NCBI GenBank assembly: GCA_050485645.1 | Contig: JBJHBT010000017.1 | Span: forward strand, 1 to 64,000 | Origin: JBJHBP01 sp050485645 | GTDB lineage: Bacteria; Pseudomonadota; Gammaproteobacteria; Steroidobacterales; Rariloculaceae | Direction: 5' to 3' | Length of the DNA stretch: 64,000 nt | Shown here: positions 34,328-44,066 of the stretch, piece by piece | Layout of the letters: each line of letters starts with the position of its first letter | How positions within the stretch are numbered: position 1 is the first letter of the stretch | Notes under the pieces: model-generated | What the model saw: only the letters and a program-made list of their open reading frames with translations | Told to the model about the DNA's origin: nothing | Databases searched by the model: none | Position numbers and translations under genes: made by a program

Positions 34328-36391
34328 ATGAACAATCGGCTCCGCCACGAAACCAGCCCCTATCTGCTTCAGCATGCCGACAACCCCGTGCACTGGCAGC
34401 CGTGGGACGAACAGGCGCTGCGGCTCGCGCGCGAGTCGGACAGGCCGATCCTGCTGTCCATCGGCTACTCGGCCTGCCACTGGTGTCACGTGATGGCACA
34501 CGAATCGTTCGAGGACGCCGACACCGCGGCGCTGATGAACGAACGGTTCGTGAACATCAAGGTCGACCGCGAGGAACGACCCGATCTGGACAGGATCTAT
34601 CAGCTGGCCCATCAGCTGTTCGTCGGCCGCGGCGGCGGCTGGCCACTGACCGCATTCCTGACCCCGGACAGCCACCTGCCGATCGCGGTGGGCACCTATT
34701 TCCCTCTTCAGCCACGTTACGGCATGCCGGCTTTCAGCGAAGTGCTGCGCCGTGTTGCCGACTACTACGCCGGGCATCGCAAAGAAATCACCACGCAGGG
34801 CCATGCGCTGGTCGATGCGCTGCGGCGCATGGACGAACGCGCAACGGCACGGGATGGCCAGCCGCTGGACGCGGCACCGCTTCACGCCGCGCGTGAATCG
34901 CTGCGTGCCGGCTTCGACGTGCGTCATGGCGGCTTTGGCGGCGCGCCGAAGTTTCCGCGCGCCGGGAGCCTCGAGCTGGCATTGGAGCTGTGGCACGACG
35001 CAACAGATGCGGACACCGGCACGCGGCACGAAGCTGATCTGATGTCGATGGTGACATTCAGCCTCAGCACAATGGCCGCGCGCGGTCTCTACGACCATCT
35101 GGCTGGCGGATTTTTCCGCTACGCGGTTGACGAAGCCTGGGCGATACCGCATTTCGAGAAAATGCTGTACGACAATGCCTCACTGCTGGCGTTGTATGCG
35201 GATGCATGGGCCGCCACCGGCCAGGCGGCGTTCGCGACAGCGGCGACTGAGACCGCGCGGTGGCTGAACCTTGAGATGGCGCATGCGCAAGGCGGATGGT
35301 ACGCGGCGCTGGACGCCGATTCGGAAGGCGAGGAAGGCCGCTACTATCTGTGGACACCCGAGCAGTTCGAATCGCTGCTGCCGGCACCACAGAGCGAGGT
35401 GGCGAAAACGGTCTACGGCCTGTATCGCGAACCCAATTTCGAAGGCAGCGAATGGCATCTGCATCATGCGGAGTCGGTGGCCACGGTCGCGGCCGCCAAC
35501 GACACGGCCACGGACGAGGTGCAGGCCTTGCTCGACAGCGCGCGACAAACGCTGCTGGACGCGCGCCGCGGCAGGCCCGCCCCGGAGCGCGACGACAAGG
35601 TGCTCACCGCGTGGAATGCGCTGACGGCACGTGCGATGGCACGCGCGGCGCGCCGTCTGCGGCGCCCGGATCTGGCGCAACCCGCACTCGCCGCCATCGA
35701 CTTCATTCGCGGGCAGCTGTGGGATGGCCGGCGCCTGAAAGCCGTCTACAAAGACGGAAGATCGCGCTTCAACGCCTACCTCGACGACCACGCCTTCATG
35801 ATGGACGCATTGCTCGAAACCCTGCAGTGCCGGTGGCGAACCGCGGATCTGGAATTCGCGATCGCCCTTGCGGACACGTTGCTGGAACGGTTCCAGGACG
35901 CCCGCGGGGGATTCTGTTTCGTCGCTGACGACCACGAAGCGCTGATCCATCGGCCACGATCATTCGCCGACGAGGCCATTCCTTCCGGCAATGGCATCGC
36001 GCTGTCGAGCCTGCTGGTGCTCGGCCATCTGCTGGGTGAAACCCGCTACGTGGATGCGGCTGAACGCGGCCTGCTCGCGGCCCGGCAGGTGGTGCTCGGC
36101 CATCCGGATTCGTACGCGGCGACCCTGCACGCACTGGCGCTCTACCTGCACCCGCCGGAACTGATCATCATTCGCGGCACGCGGGAGGAAACGCACCATG
36201 TGTGCGAGGAGATCGGCGCCAACTACCATCCGCGCCGCTACGTGTTCAGCATTCCGCCGGATGTCGGCACACTGCCGGGCCTGCTCGCAACCCGCTTACC
36301 GGCATCGTCCGGCGCAGTCGCCTACCGCTGCGCGGGCACCCGGTGCGACCTGCCGGAGACGGACATCAACCGCCTGATCGATCAGCTGTAA
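34328..36391 (+). CDS. DUF255 thioredoxin-domain protein (YyaL/spermatogenesis-associated 20 type)
   Basis: 687 residues. The N-terminal thioredoxin-like domain carries SACHWCHVMAHESFED (CxxC), with NRLRHETSPYLLQHADNPVHW just before it, shortened here to its hallmark SPYLLQHADNPVHW. A long alpha/alpha-toroid domain resembling glycan-processing enzymes follows (HFEKMLYDNASLLALY, DDKVLTAWNALTARAM, DDHAFMMDALLE). Cytosolic; biochemical role of the family is not settled. ATG 34328 is chosen because the upstream extension to 34133 is intergenic. Its 3' end overlaps the convergent protease gene by 26 bases. Confidence 0.92.
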   Translation: MNNRLRHETSPYLLQHADNPVHWQPWDEQALRLARESDRPILLSIGYSACHWCHVMAHESFEDADTAALMNERFVNIKVDREERPDLDRIYQLAHQLFVGRGGGWPLTAFLTPDSHLPIAVGTYFPLQPRYGMPAFSEVLRRVADYYAGHRKEITTQGHALVDALRRMDERATARDGQPLDAAPLHAARESLRAGFDVRHGGFGGAPKFPRAGSLELALELWHDATDADTGTRHEADLMSMVTFSLSTMAARGLYDHLAGGFFRYAVDEAWAIPHFEKMLYDNASLLALYADAWAATGQAAFATAATETARWLNLEMAHAQGGWYAALDADSEGEEGRYYLWTPEQFESLLPAPQSEVAKTVYGLYREPNFEGSEWHLHHAESVATVAAANDTATDEVQALLDSARQTLLDARRGRPAPERDDKVLTAWNALTARAMARAARRLRRPDLAQPALAAIDFIRGQLWDGRRLKAVYKDGRSRFNAYLDDHAFMMDALLETLQCRWRTADLEFAIALADTLLERFQDARGGFCFVADDHEALIHRPRSFADEAIPSGNGIALSSLLVLGHLLGETRYVDAAERGLLAARQVVLGHPDSYAATLHALALYLHPPELIIIRGTREETHHVCEEIGANYHPRRYVFSIPPDVGTLPGLLATRLPASSGAVAYRCAGTRCDLPETDINRLIDQL

Positions 36392-39206
36392 TCGTCACCG
36401 GCGACGCATGCAGCGGATTGCGTTGCCAGTAGCCGTCTTCGCGCCGGAGCTCGTACGCGGGCCAGTACAGCCCGTCGAGCGTCAGCGTGATGACTTCCGG
36501 GACGTCGTTCCAGCTCACGGTATGCAGACGCACCGAGTCGGTGCTGCCCAGACGCCGTATTTCACGAACGAAGCTGTCCATGTCGAGGGTCGGATTGCCG
36601 TTGACCGCCACGATGCGCCGGCCGGCCACCAGACCGAAACGACTGGCCGGGGATCCGAAATTGTAGAACGAGACATACACACCGATCGGTTCCACGCTGC
36701 GCTGTGCCGACAGTTCACGGTGCGGTGACTGGATCAGGGCACCGGCCCACATCAGCACATGGTCGATATCGACGCCGCTGAGTTCGACGGTTTCCAGCAC
36801 GCGGGTGATCTCGCGGCCATCCCGAAAGACGGTGACCTCCACCTGTTCCGCCTGTGACGCCCGCTCCACTTCACGGAAGGTGTTCGCCGGCTCGCCGTTG
36901 ATGGCAAGCAGAATGTCGCCGGCACGGAAGAATCCGGCGGCCGGCGTACCGGCAACGAAACTGGACACGGCCAGAACCTGGCGCCGCTGACGGTTATGCA
37001 ACTCATAGGTGGCTGCCCAGGCCTCGGGCAGATCAAGCTTGCTGGCGGTTGCCAATGGCATCCGCCGCCATTCGACTTCGAGCGACCGGATGGGCGTGTC
37101 GCTGCGCAGATGCTCGAGCATATCCACGACCAATTCCGCGGGCACGCCCAGATTGACCTGATGGAGATCGCGTCCGGTCTGATACGCGAAGCTGGACCAC
37201 AGTGCCAGTACGCCGCCGTCGCGATCGGTGATCACACCGTCGAAGCTGCTGGGGCCATTCACCAGGGTGTAGGCCTCCAGGTTCGAGTCGCGGAAGCGGA
37301 AGGTGCGTGACGGCGGGAAATTGGCGTCGGTTATCGAGCCGATCTCACTGGACTGGGAACGCAGCCCGTGGTCCGCCCCCAGGCCCACCACCAGCACGGA
37401 ACGGCCCGGTTCAGACTCCTCAACACGAAATTCCGCACTGCGAACCGGCGTATCGCCGATCAGCGCGGTGTCGTACGACACCACCGCAAGGTTGTGCAGG
37501 GGGTGTACATAAACGACGTTGCCGGGTATTTCCAGCGAGCCCGCGAACGTGAGCCGCACATCGCCCAGTGCCACCGGCACGGTGTTGCGATCGACCACCA
37601 CCCAGCCGCGTTCGGCATCGGCTACCACGCCGGTACCGTAGTAGTAACGATCCGATACACCCGAAACCGTGTAAGGCATCTCGAAGTTCACCAGCACCAG
37701 TGAATGCTGGATGATGTCCAGGTGGGGGTCCGTATTGTCCGGAAACGAGGTCGTGCGGGCTTCGCGTGCCGGCGCGGGCGCCCCTGCCCCAAGCTCACGA
37801 CACGGCCATACGCCCGCCGCATCGTCACGATGACAGCGCACGGCCGGGTACCAGTGGCGGCTGTTCGTCAGAATCCGCTGATGCTCGCTACGCGGATCGT
37901 CGAAAGGCACGAAGCGCACACTGACCTGCTGACCGATCGCCAGGCTTTCCAGCACCGCTTCGAATTCGTCCAGGTCGGCGACGGGTTGACCATCGAGTTC
38001 GGTGATCAGGCTGGCGCGCGGGATGCCGGCGGTGCCGAACACGTATCCGGGGCTGGCCACATAGACCCCGCTCACCGGGCGGAACAGGTGTCGCGCCTGC
38101 TGATACGACAGTTCGTGAAATACACCGTCACCGAATTCCACGTACTCGTCGGGCGTCACGGCGTGAAGGTCGTCCACGAGCAGCCGGTACGTGGCCGCCT
38201 CGCCGCCTCGCTCAACAACCAGCTCAACGGACTCGCCAACGCTGCCGTCCAGGATCGATGCCAGTGGCACGAATTCGGTCACCAGTTCGCCGTTCAGTGA
38301 AATGAGAATGTCACCCGGCTCGAGCAGCGACGACGCCGACGAACCGGGCAGCACCTGCTCAACCACCAGCATGCCGGTCTGTTCCGGGTGCGCACGACGC
38401 GCCGCCGCTTCGGCGGATTCGGTCAGACCCAGCCGCCGCAGTTCAGCGTAAGGCTTGCGTACGAATTCGGTACGAAGCGTCCCGCGCGTTACCGGCCTGC
38501 CCTGTCGAATGAGCTGGAACGCTTCATTGACGCGATCCAGCGGCAGAAAGAAACTCGACGCGGCCTGGGAATTGCCGCCGGCATTGAGCGCGACCGCGCG
38601 GCCCTGTATGTCGATGACCGGCGAGCCGGATGAACCACCGGATGTCCCGGACGCCGCCTGGAAATAGAACGTGTTGAAGTCGTTGTAGTTGCCGCGCCCA
38701 TAGTTCGGTGCCTGTCGGTCCAGACGCGCAATCGTGCCGGCCAGGATCGACAGCTGTTCCCCGGCATCGTTGCCCACGACGCGTATGTCGGTGCCCACCT
38801 GTGCCGCCGCCGGCGCCAGCGGGATCTCGGCCGGCTCCATGAAGACAAGATCGTCGGGGTTGTAACTGAAGAATCCGAAGTCGTGAACCGGATCGCGATA
38901 GACGGGGATCAGATCCACCTCTTCCTGATTCAGAAAGATGGCCTGTGCCCGCACCGGTCCGGGAGTGACCACATGACGGTTGGTGAGGATCAGGCCGCGC
39001 TCGGCGTCAACGACAAACCCGGTTGCCTGGGTGGAGCGGTTGCGCTCCGTGTCGAATGCACGCGTACTGTCCACGCGTATCGACACCACTCCCGTCGCGA
39101 TGCGTTCCAGCGTCTGGTTCCATGTCTGTGTCTGTGCCTGTGCCGATGCATGCGCCGCAGTCAGAGCGACCAGCGCGATGACCAGCAAGTTTTTGATTGA
39201 TTTCAT
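36366..39206 (-). CDS. Large tandem HtrA-like protease with PDZ domains (Nma111-like)
   Basis: 946 residues with a signal peptide (LLVIALVALTAAHASAQ). The first trypsin-like domain has an intact triad: His78 in LTNRHVV, Asp109 in DPVHDFGFF, Ser195 in GSSGSPV. PDZ domains follow (about 280-370 and 380-460). Residues roughly 500-700 look like a second, degenerate trypsin domain: VVVDRNTVPV lacks the His, HPLHNLAVVSY has Asn for Asp, and GPSSFDGVITD replaces GNSGSP. Two further PDZ-like regions close the protein. The double layout resembles fungal Nma111 and its bacterial relatives. ATG 39206 gives a clean signal peptide; the extension to 39272 is Cys-rich leader. Confidence 0.85.
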   Translation of the reverse strand: MKSIKNLLVIALVALTAAHASAQAQTQTWNQTLERIATGVVSIRVDSTRAFDTERNRSTQATGFVVDAERGLILTNRHVVTPGPVRAQAIFLNQEEVDLIPVYRDPVHDFGFFSYNPDDLVFMEPAEIPLAPAAAQVGTDIRVVGNDAGEQLSILAGTIARLDRQAPNYGRGNYNDFNTFYFQAASGTSGGSSGSPVIDIQGRAVALNAGGNSQAASSFFLPLDRVNEAFQLIRQGRPVTRGTLRTEFVRKPYAELRRLGLTESAEAAARRAHPEQTGMLVVEQVLPGSSASSLLEPGDILISLNGELVTEFVPLASILDGSVGESVELVVERGGEAATYRLLVDDLHAVTPDEYVEFGDGVFHELSYQQARHLFRPVSGVYVASPGYVFGTAGIPRASLITELDGQPVADLDEFEAVLESLAIGQQVSVRFVPFDDPRSEHQRILTNSRHWYPAVRCHRDDAAGVWPCRELGAGAPAPAREARTTSFPDNTDPHLDIIQHSLVLVNFEMPYTVSGVSDRYYYGTGVVADAERGWVVVDRNTVPVALGDVRLTFAGSLEIPGNVVYVHPLHNLAVVSYDTALIGDTPVRSAEFRVEESEPGRSVLVVGLGADHGLRSQSSEIGSITDANFPPSRTFRFRDSNLEAYTLVNGPSSFDGVITDRDGGVLALWSSFAYQTGRDLHQVNLGVPAELVVDMLEHLRSDTPIRSLEVEWRRMPLATASKLDLPEAWAATYELHNRQRRQVLAVSSFVAGTPAAGFFRAGDILLAINGEPANTFREVERASQAEQVEVTVFRDGREITRVLETVELSGVDIDHVLMWAGALIQSPHRELSAQRSVEPIGVYVSFYNFGSPASRFGLVAGRRIVAVNGNPTLDMDSFVREIRRLGSTDSVRLHTVSWNDVPEVITLTLDGLYWPAYELRREDGYWQRNPLHASPVTITADRSGG

Positions 39207-39308
39207 GTAACTGGCTTCTTTGATGTCGATCGCTGGTAGGTTCAGACAATCCTCGCAGCATTTTATTCCCAAGGAAAGCGAAGCCGGCTGCGCGGCGGAC
39301 CCCGCCCG

Positions 39309-40538
39309 CTACAATGGCGGGCGGAGTAGCGCACCGCGGCGACTGCCGGTCCCCAGTGCCTGACGCATCAGCCAGCGACGTCCCGGACCGAACCACTGCA
39401 CGGCGGAGAGTCCGAAACGGCGCGCCGGCGACACCCAGCCCGGCAGGTTGCCGCTGCGAGCGATCACATCCAGTGCCAGCAGCATCGCCAGGTTCTCGCC
39501 CTTGCTGGCGCGTTCATAACGGCGCAGTACCCGCAGATCGCCCGGCGACTGCCCTTCGTCCAGCGCCTGTTCCAGCGTACGGGCAAGCCGGGTTGCGTCC
39601 AGCAGGCCCAGATTCATTCCCTGACCGGCCAGCGGATGCACGGTGTGTGCCGCATCGCCGGCCAGCACCAGCCGCGGCGCGCAGTAGCGCAGGGCGTGCA
39701 GCGCGCGCAGAGGAAACGCAGCGCGCGGGGACGGTGCCGACAGCCGTCCCAGTACGCCGCCACTGGCCTGCTGCAATGCAACGAGAAAACTCGCCTCATC
39801 CGCGGCGAGCAGCGATTCCGCCTGCGCCACGGGCATGGACCACACGATCGACACGCGACCGTCGGCCAGTGGCAGCAACGCCAGCGGGCCACCGGCAAGG
39901 AAACGCTGTCGGGCACACTGGCCGTGATCCAGTTCGCAGTCGATGTGCGCGACCACGGCCTGCTGGCCATAGGCTTCGGTAACCACAGGCAGCTGCGCAA
40001 GTTCACGCAGCCGTGAGGCGCTGCCGTCCGCGGCCACGATCAGGTCGGCACGGATGCGCTCACCGTCATCCAGTCTCACCATGACATCATCGGCGCCGGT
40101 GTCCAGCGACTTCACCCTGCGGCCGAAGGTCAGTGACGTTTCAGTACGCGTTCGCAGCACGTCCAGCAGTGCGACTCTCAGCAGGCTGTCTTCGACGATA
40201 TGTCCGAGGTCCGGCTCGCCGATTTCGGCTGCATCGAAACGCAGTACGCCGACGTCATCGTTCGGGCTCCCTTCCCACACCAGCATGCTGCGGTACGGGC
40301 TGACGCGCGCGGCAGTCACCGCATCCCATGCACCCACCGAGTCGAACAGCTGCTGCGACAGACGAGACAGTGCGTAGACACGCAGATCGGTGCGCTGCGC
40401 GGACCACTCGGGTGGATCGCGACCGTCGAGCACATGCACCTCGAGCTGGCGTTGATGAGCACCGCAGGCCAGTCGAGCCGCAAGCGCAAGACCGACCGGT
40501 CCACCGCCGACGATCAATACGCGGCATGAAGCTGTCAT
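39309..40538 (-). CDS. UbiH/UbiI-family FAD monooxygenase
   Basis: 409 residues. Class A flavin hydroxylase for aerobic ubiquinone synthesis. FAD motifs: VLIVGGGPVGLALAARLA, LIVAADGSASRLRELA and LVLAGDAAHTVHPLAGQGMN. Position directly after ubiH matches ubiI (visC) of E. coli, which hydroxylates C5 of the ring, but UbiH, UbiI, UbiF and UbiL paralogues cannot be separated by eye. ATG 40538 overlaps the ubiH stop as ATGA. Confidence 0.88.
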   Translation of the reverse strand: MTASCRVLIVGGGPVGLALAARLACGAHQRQLEVHVLDGRDPPEWSAQRTDLRVYALSRLSQQLFDSVGAWDAVTAARVSPYRSMLVWEGSPNDDVGVLRFDAAEIGEPDLGHIVEDSLLRVALLDVLRTRTETSLTFGRRVKSLDTGADDVMVRLDDGERIRADLIVAADGSASRLRELAQLPVVTEAYGQQAVVAHIDCELDHGQCARQRFLAGGPLALLPLADGRVSIVWSMPVAQAESLLAADEASFLVALQQASGGVLGRLSAPSPRAAFPLRALHALRYCAPRLVLAGDAAHTVHPLAGQGMNLGLLDATRLARTLEQALDEGQSPGDLRVLRRYERASKGENLAMLLALDVIARSGNLPGWVSPARRFGLSAVQWFGPGRRWLMRQALGTGSRRGALLRPPL

Positions 40539-41785
40539 GGCGTGCCGACTGGCAGGCCACGTGCCAGCGCGGGCTGACGGCCGGCCAGCCCCATCATCTG
40601 CTCAGCCAGCACGGCCTTGAGCGGCGGCAGTCGATCGAACGCGGCCAGGCTCATGCCACGTACCAGACCCGCGCCCGGCACGCCGCAGCCGAACAGCTGC
40701 ACCAGACCGTGTGTCAGAGTGACGACACGACGACGATCAGCGGCTCGCGCCTGGCGATAGTCCCGCAACACCGCCGGCGAGCCGACATCGGCATCGTTGT
40801 TCGCGCCGCGCTGCACTGCGGCGGCCAGACAGTCAGCCAGCTCCGCCACATCCCGCAGCGCCAGATTGAAACCCTGACCGGCGACCGGATGCAGACTGGC
40901 GGCCGCATTGCCGATCAGCACCGCACGCTGCCCGTTGATCGACTCGCTGACGACACGTCGCAGGGGGTGCACGATCCGCGTTCCGCACTGCCGGATGCTG
41001 CCCAGCCGGTAGCCGAAAGCGCGCTGCAGGCGCGCACGGAATGCGGCATCGGGCAGACTCATCAGCTCCGCGGCATCATCGGTGCGAACGGTCCAGACCA
41101 CCGCCATGCGTCCCTGACCAAGCGGCAGCAACGCCAGCGGACCATGGGCGGTGAAGCGCTCGAAAGCGATTCCCCGATGCGGTTTCCCGGTAAGGCAGTT
41201 CACCACCACCGCAGACTGCGCATAGTCATCCTCGCGCGCAGCAATGCCCAGCGCACCGCGTAACGGCGAACCGGCGCCATCGGCGGCCACCAGCAATCGC
41301 GCATGCAGCGACTGCCTGCCAGTGGCCGACTCGACATCGACAACCACCGCATCGTCCCGGTGCCGCACCGACACCACGCTGGCCGGCGCCAACGTTCGCA
41401 GCCGCGGCGCTTCGGTCAGTGCATCCCAGATCACCTTGCCCATGACACGGTTGGCGATCGTACAACCCAGCGCGGCGACGCCGTAGTCGCGCGCATGCAG
41501 TCGGGCCGTGCCAAACCGCCCGCGTTCACCGATATGGATGGTGGTGATGGGTTCGGCGTGGCCGGCCAGCGCCGCCCACAACCCCAGCCCGTCCAGAATC
41601 CGGCGTGATCCTTCGGCCAGTGCCGTACAGCGATCGTCGAAACTGGGTTGCGCCAGTTCACGCGGATCGCGCGCCTCGACCAGTGCGCAGGTCAGCGGCA
41701 GCGAAGCCAGTGCGTGCGCCAGCACGGAACCGACCAGTCCTCCGCCGACAATCAGGACATCGACCGATGTCGCGTCATGGCTCAA
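40535..41785 (-). CDS. ubiH: UbiH-like 2-octaprenyl-6-methoxyphenol hydroxylase
   Basis: 416 residues, FAD-dependent ring hydroxylase of ubiquinone synthesis. Motifs VDVLIVGGGLVGSVLAHAL, LLVAADGAGSPLRGAL and VLIGNAAASLHPVAGQGFN. Start is TTG 41785: GGAGA lies seven bases upstream and the codon overlaps the pepP TGA as TTGA. The longer frame opening at 41992 is Arg/His-rich read-through of pepP. The ATG seen near 41779 is out of frame. Confidence 0.9.
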   Translation of the reverse strand: MSHDATSVDVLIVGGGLVGSVLAHALASLPLTCALVEARDPRELAQPSFDDRCTALAEGSRRILDGLGLWAALAGHAEPITTIHIGERGRFGTARLHARDYGVAALGCTIANRVMGKVIWDALTEAPRLRTLAPASVVSVRHRDDAVVVDVESATGRQSLHARLLVAADGAGSPLRGALGIAAREDDYAQSAVVVNCLTGKPHRGIAFERFTAHGPLALLPLGQGRMAVVWTVRTDDAAELMSLPDAAFRARLQRAFGYRLGSIRQCGTRIVHPLRRVVSESINGQRAVLIGNAAASLHPVAGQGFNLALRDVAELADCLAAAVQRGANNDADVGSPAVLRDYRQARAADRRRVVTLTHGLVQLFGCGVPGAGLVRGMSLAAFDRLPPLKAVLAEQMMGLAGRQPALARGLPVGTP

Positions 41786-43089
41786 CGCGTGCTCTCCATG
41801 AACCGCTCGATCTCCGCGGCGCCGGCCGGCAGCCCTTCGGTGAGGACGCGCGGCCCGTTGCGCGTCACCACCACGTCGTCTTCTATGCGTATGCCGATGC
41901 CGCGCCACGGCCGCGCGGCGCCGGGAGCGTCCGTGTTCACGTAGATGCCGGGCTCGATCGTCAGCACCATGCCCGGCTCGAGCAGTCGCCACTCGTCACC
42001 CACACGATAGTCGCCAACATCGTGCACATCCAGGCCCAGCCAGTGACCTGTGCGATGCATGAAGAATGACCGGTACGCGCCGTCGCGTATCAGGCTCGGG
42101 ACGCGACCGCTGAGTATGCCCAGATCACGCAGGCCGCGGGTGATCACCTTTACCGCCGCGTCGTGGGGATCGTTCCAGTGATTGCCTGGCTTCACGGCCG
42201 CGGTCGCGGCCTGATTGGCTTCATGGCAGATGTCATGCAGCTCGCGCTGCCGCTCACTGAAGCGCCCGTTGACCGGAAACGTGCGGGTAATGTCGGATGC
42301 GTACAGCCCATGCTCGCAACCGGCATCGATCAGCACCAGGTCTCCATCGTTCAGGACGGCGTTGTTCGCGCGGTAGTGCAGCACGCAGGCATTGGCACCC
42401 CCGGCAACGATGGGCGAGTACGAGCATTCCACACCGTTGCGACGGAACTCGTGCTGAAACTCCGCTTCCAGTTCGTATTCCTTCATGCCCGGACGACATA
42501 TCCGCATCGCCCGCCTGTGTGCGACAACGGCGATCCGCGCGGCCTTGCGCATTTCCGACAGCTCGGCGCGACTCTTGAACAGCCTCATTTCGTGCAGTAG
42601 ATGGCCGAGCGCAACCAGCTCACCCGGCGCATGGGAACTCTGTCGTCTGGCGTTCAGCGCCGTGATCCAGCCCAGCATGCGCTGGTCGAATTCCGCCATG
42701 ACGCCCATTGCGCAATAGACGCGTTCGCGCGGCTCGAGCAGACCGGGGAGTATGTCCTCCAGGTCCGATACCGGAAACGCATCGTCGGCACCGTAGCGCT
42801 CGATCGCACCAGCGGGTCCGGCACGCGGCCCGTCCCACTGCTCGCGCGCGGGGTCGCGTTCGCGACAGAACATGATGAATTCGCCCTGCTCACGACCCGG
42901 CACGAAGACGGCGACGGCGTCGGGTTCATCGAATCCGGTGAGATACCAGAAATCGCTGTCCTGACGATAGGCGTAGGTGCTGTCGCGGTTGCGCGTGCGT
43001 TCCGGTGCCGCGGCGACGACGGCGATGCCCTCGTGCCCGATCATCTCCATCAGGTGGCGGCGTCGCCGCGCGAATTCTTTTGCATCCAT
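41782..43089 (-). CDS. pepP: Xaa-Pro aminopeptidase PepP
   Basis: 435 residues. Manganese aminopeptidase P releasing N-terminal residues before proline. The creatinase N domain (EGIAVVAAAPERTRNRDSTY) leads into the pita-bread catalytic domain: DLVLIDAGCEHGLYASDITR with metal ligands, HRTGHWLGLDVHD, VLTIEPGIY and the final Glu in GIRIEDDVVVT. Sits between ygfB and ubiH as in E. coli. Confidence 0.95.
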   Translation of the reverse strand: MDAKEFARRRRHLMEMIGHEGIAVVAAAPERTRNRDSTYAYRQDSDFWYLTGFDEPDAVAVFVPGREQGEFIMFCRERDPAREQWDGPRAGPAGAIERYGADDAFPVSDLEDILPGLLEPRERVYCAMGVMAEFDQRMLGWITALNARRQSSHAPGELVALGHLLHEMRLFKSRAELSEMRKAARIAVVAHRRAMRICRPGMKEYELEAEFQHEFRRNGVECSYSPIVAGGANACVLHYRANNAVLNDGDLVLIDAGCEHGLYASDITRTFPVNGRFSERQRELHDICHEANQAATAAVKPGNHWNDPHDAAVKVITRGLRDLGILSGRVPSLIRDGAYRSFFMHRTGHWLGLDVHDVGDYRVGDEWRLLEPGMVLTIEPGIYVNTDAPGAARPWRGIGIRIEDDVVVTRNGPRVLTEGLPAGAAEIERFMESTR

Positions 43090-43104
43090 CGGGTAACCGG
43101 TCCG

Positions 43105-43707
43105 TCAATGCAGCGTGCGCTGATCCAGCTTCGTGCGCACCGCCGCGAGTTCCTCAAATACGATCTGCACGCTGACGCGCACATACTCGACCACTTCCAG
43201 CAGCGCGAAGTCCGGCTGTGCCGGCTCCTCGGATGAATCATCCTCCAGGACCGCGCGACTGATCTCCGAAAAGTCGTTGAAAATCTCGGTGATCGTGTCT
43301 CGGCCGCGATCATCGAGCATCTGCGGATCCAGTCCACCCAGTCCGAGCCCCGCGAGAAAGCCCTGACACCATTCCGCCAGCGCTTGCACGCGTTCGGGCA
43401 GCGGCTTTTCGTCGTGCGGCAGCAGCGGCTCGAAGCCCAGCTCGTCACCGGCCAGCGTGCGCCAGGCATCGATGCCGAGTTCGTTGAGCCGGGAGCGCAA
43501 TCGCGCGATGGTTTCCAAATCGCCGCCGGCGTCTTTCAGACACTCATCCAACCAGCGCTCGCTCGCGTCACCGCCACCGCTGCACAGCAGCCCGCAGACG
43601 CATCCATGCAGCTCCGCCACGCCGGAGACCACGCCGGCTTCCCTCAGCGCCGAACCCAGCGCCGCATAGTCGATGTTGTCGCCACCCGTCACTGTGTTCC
43701 CGCCCAT
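43105..43707 (-). CDS. ygfB: UPF0149/YgfB family protein
   Basis: 200 residues, helical, with ELHGCVCGLLCSGG and FLAGLGLGG typical of the UPF0149 family. YgfB has been reported to influence beta-lactamase regulation in Pseudomonas; a general role is not settled. ATG 43707 was chosen because family similarity begins at YAALGSALREAG; a GTG five codons later is possible. The extension to 43965 is Arg/Pro-rich. It precedes pepP by 15 bases. Confidence 0.88.
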   Translation of the reverse strand: MGGNTVTGGDNIDYAALGSALREAGVVSGVAELHGCVCGLLCSGGGDASERWLDECLKDAGGDLETIARLRSRLNELGIDAWRTLAGDELGFEPLLPHDEKPLPERVQALAEWCQGFLAGLGLGGLDPQMLDDRGRDTITEIFNDFSEISRAVLEDDSSEEPAQPDFALLEVVEYVRVSVQIVFEELAAVRTKLDQRTLH

Positions 43708-43820
43708 CCGTTTGCGCGGACCAATGCTAACACCGGCGCCTGCCCCGCCCCAGCCATCGTGCCTGCCTGCGATCCAGGCGCCGGCGGACCTGGCGATTGA
43801 CCGTCGGATGCCGCGCACTC

Positions 43821-43826
43821 TATATT
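43821..43826 (+). promoter_or_regulatory. Candidate -10 element, leaderless start of zapB-like gene
   Basis: TATATT lies exactly six bases before the ATG at 43833, with no ribosome binding site between. The -35 region is not obvious. Confidence 0.45.
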
Positions 43827-43832
43827 CCGCGC

Positions 43833-44066
43833 ATGAGTACCGACCCGAACGTGCATCGATTCGATCTCGAATTGCAGAGACTTGAGAAGCGCCTGGAAGA
43901 ACTGGTGCTGATCTGCAAGCAGCTGCAGGAAGAGAATCGATCGTTACGACAGCGTCAGGACACACTGACGGCCGAGCGCGCGCAGCTGTTGCAGCGCAAT
44001 GAACAGGTCCGTGGCCGGGTGGAAGCCATGATCGGCCGACTCAAGGGCATGGAGCAGACCTCGTGA
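43833..44066 (+). CDS. Short coiled-coil protein, ZapB-like (TIGR02449 type)
   Basis: 77 residues forming one coiled coil (LELQRLEKRLEELVLICKQL onward). Small coiled coils directly before zapA are common in gammaproteobacteria and are thought to be division-associated. It overlaps zapA by 4 bases (GTGA), supporting a joint role at the Z-ring. No other domain. Confidence 0.82.
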   Translation: MSTDPNVHRFDLELQRLEKRLEELVLICKQLQEENRSLRQRQDTLTAERAQLLQRNEQVRGRVEAMIGRLKGMEQTS

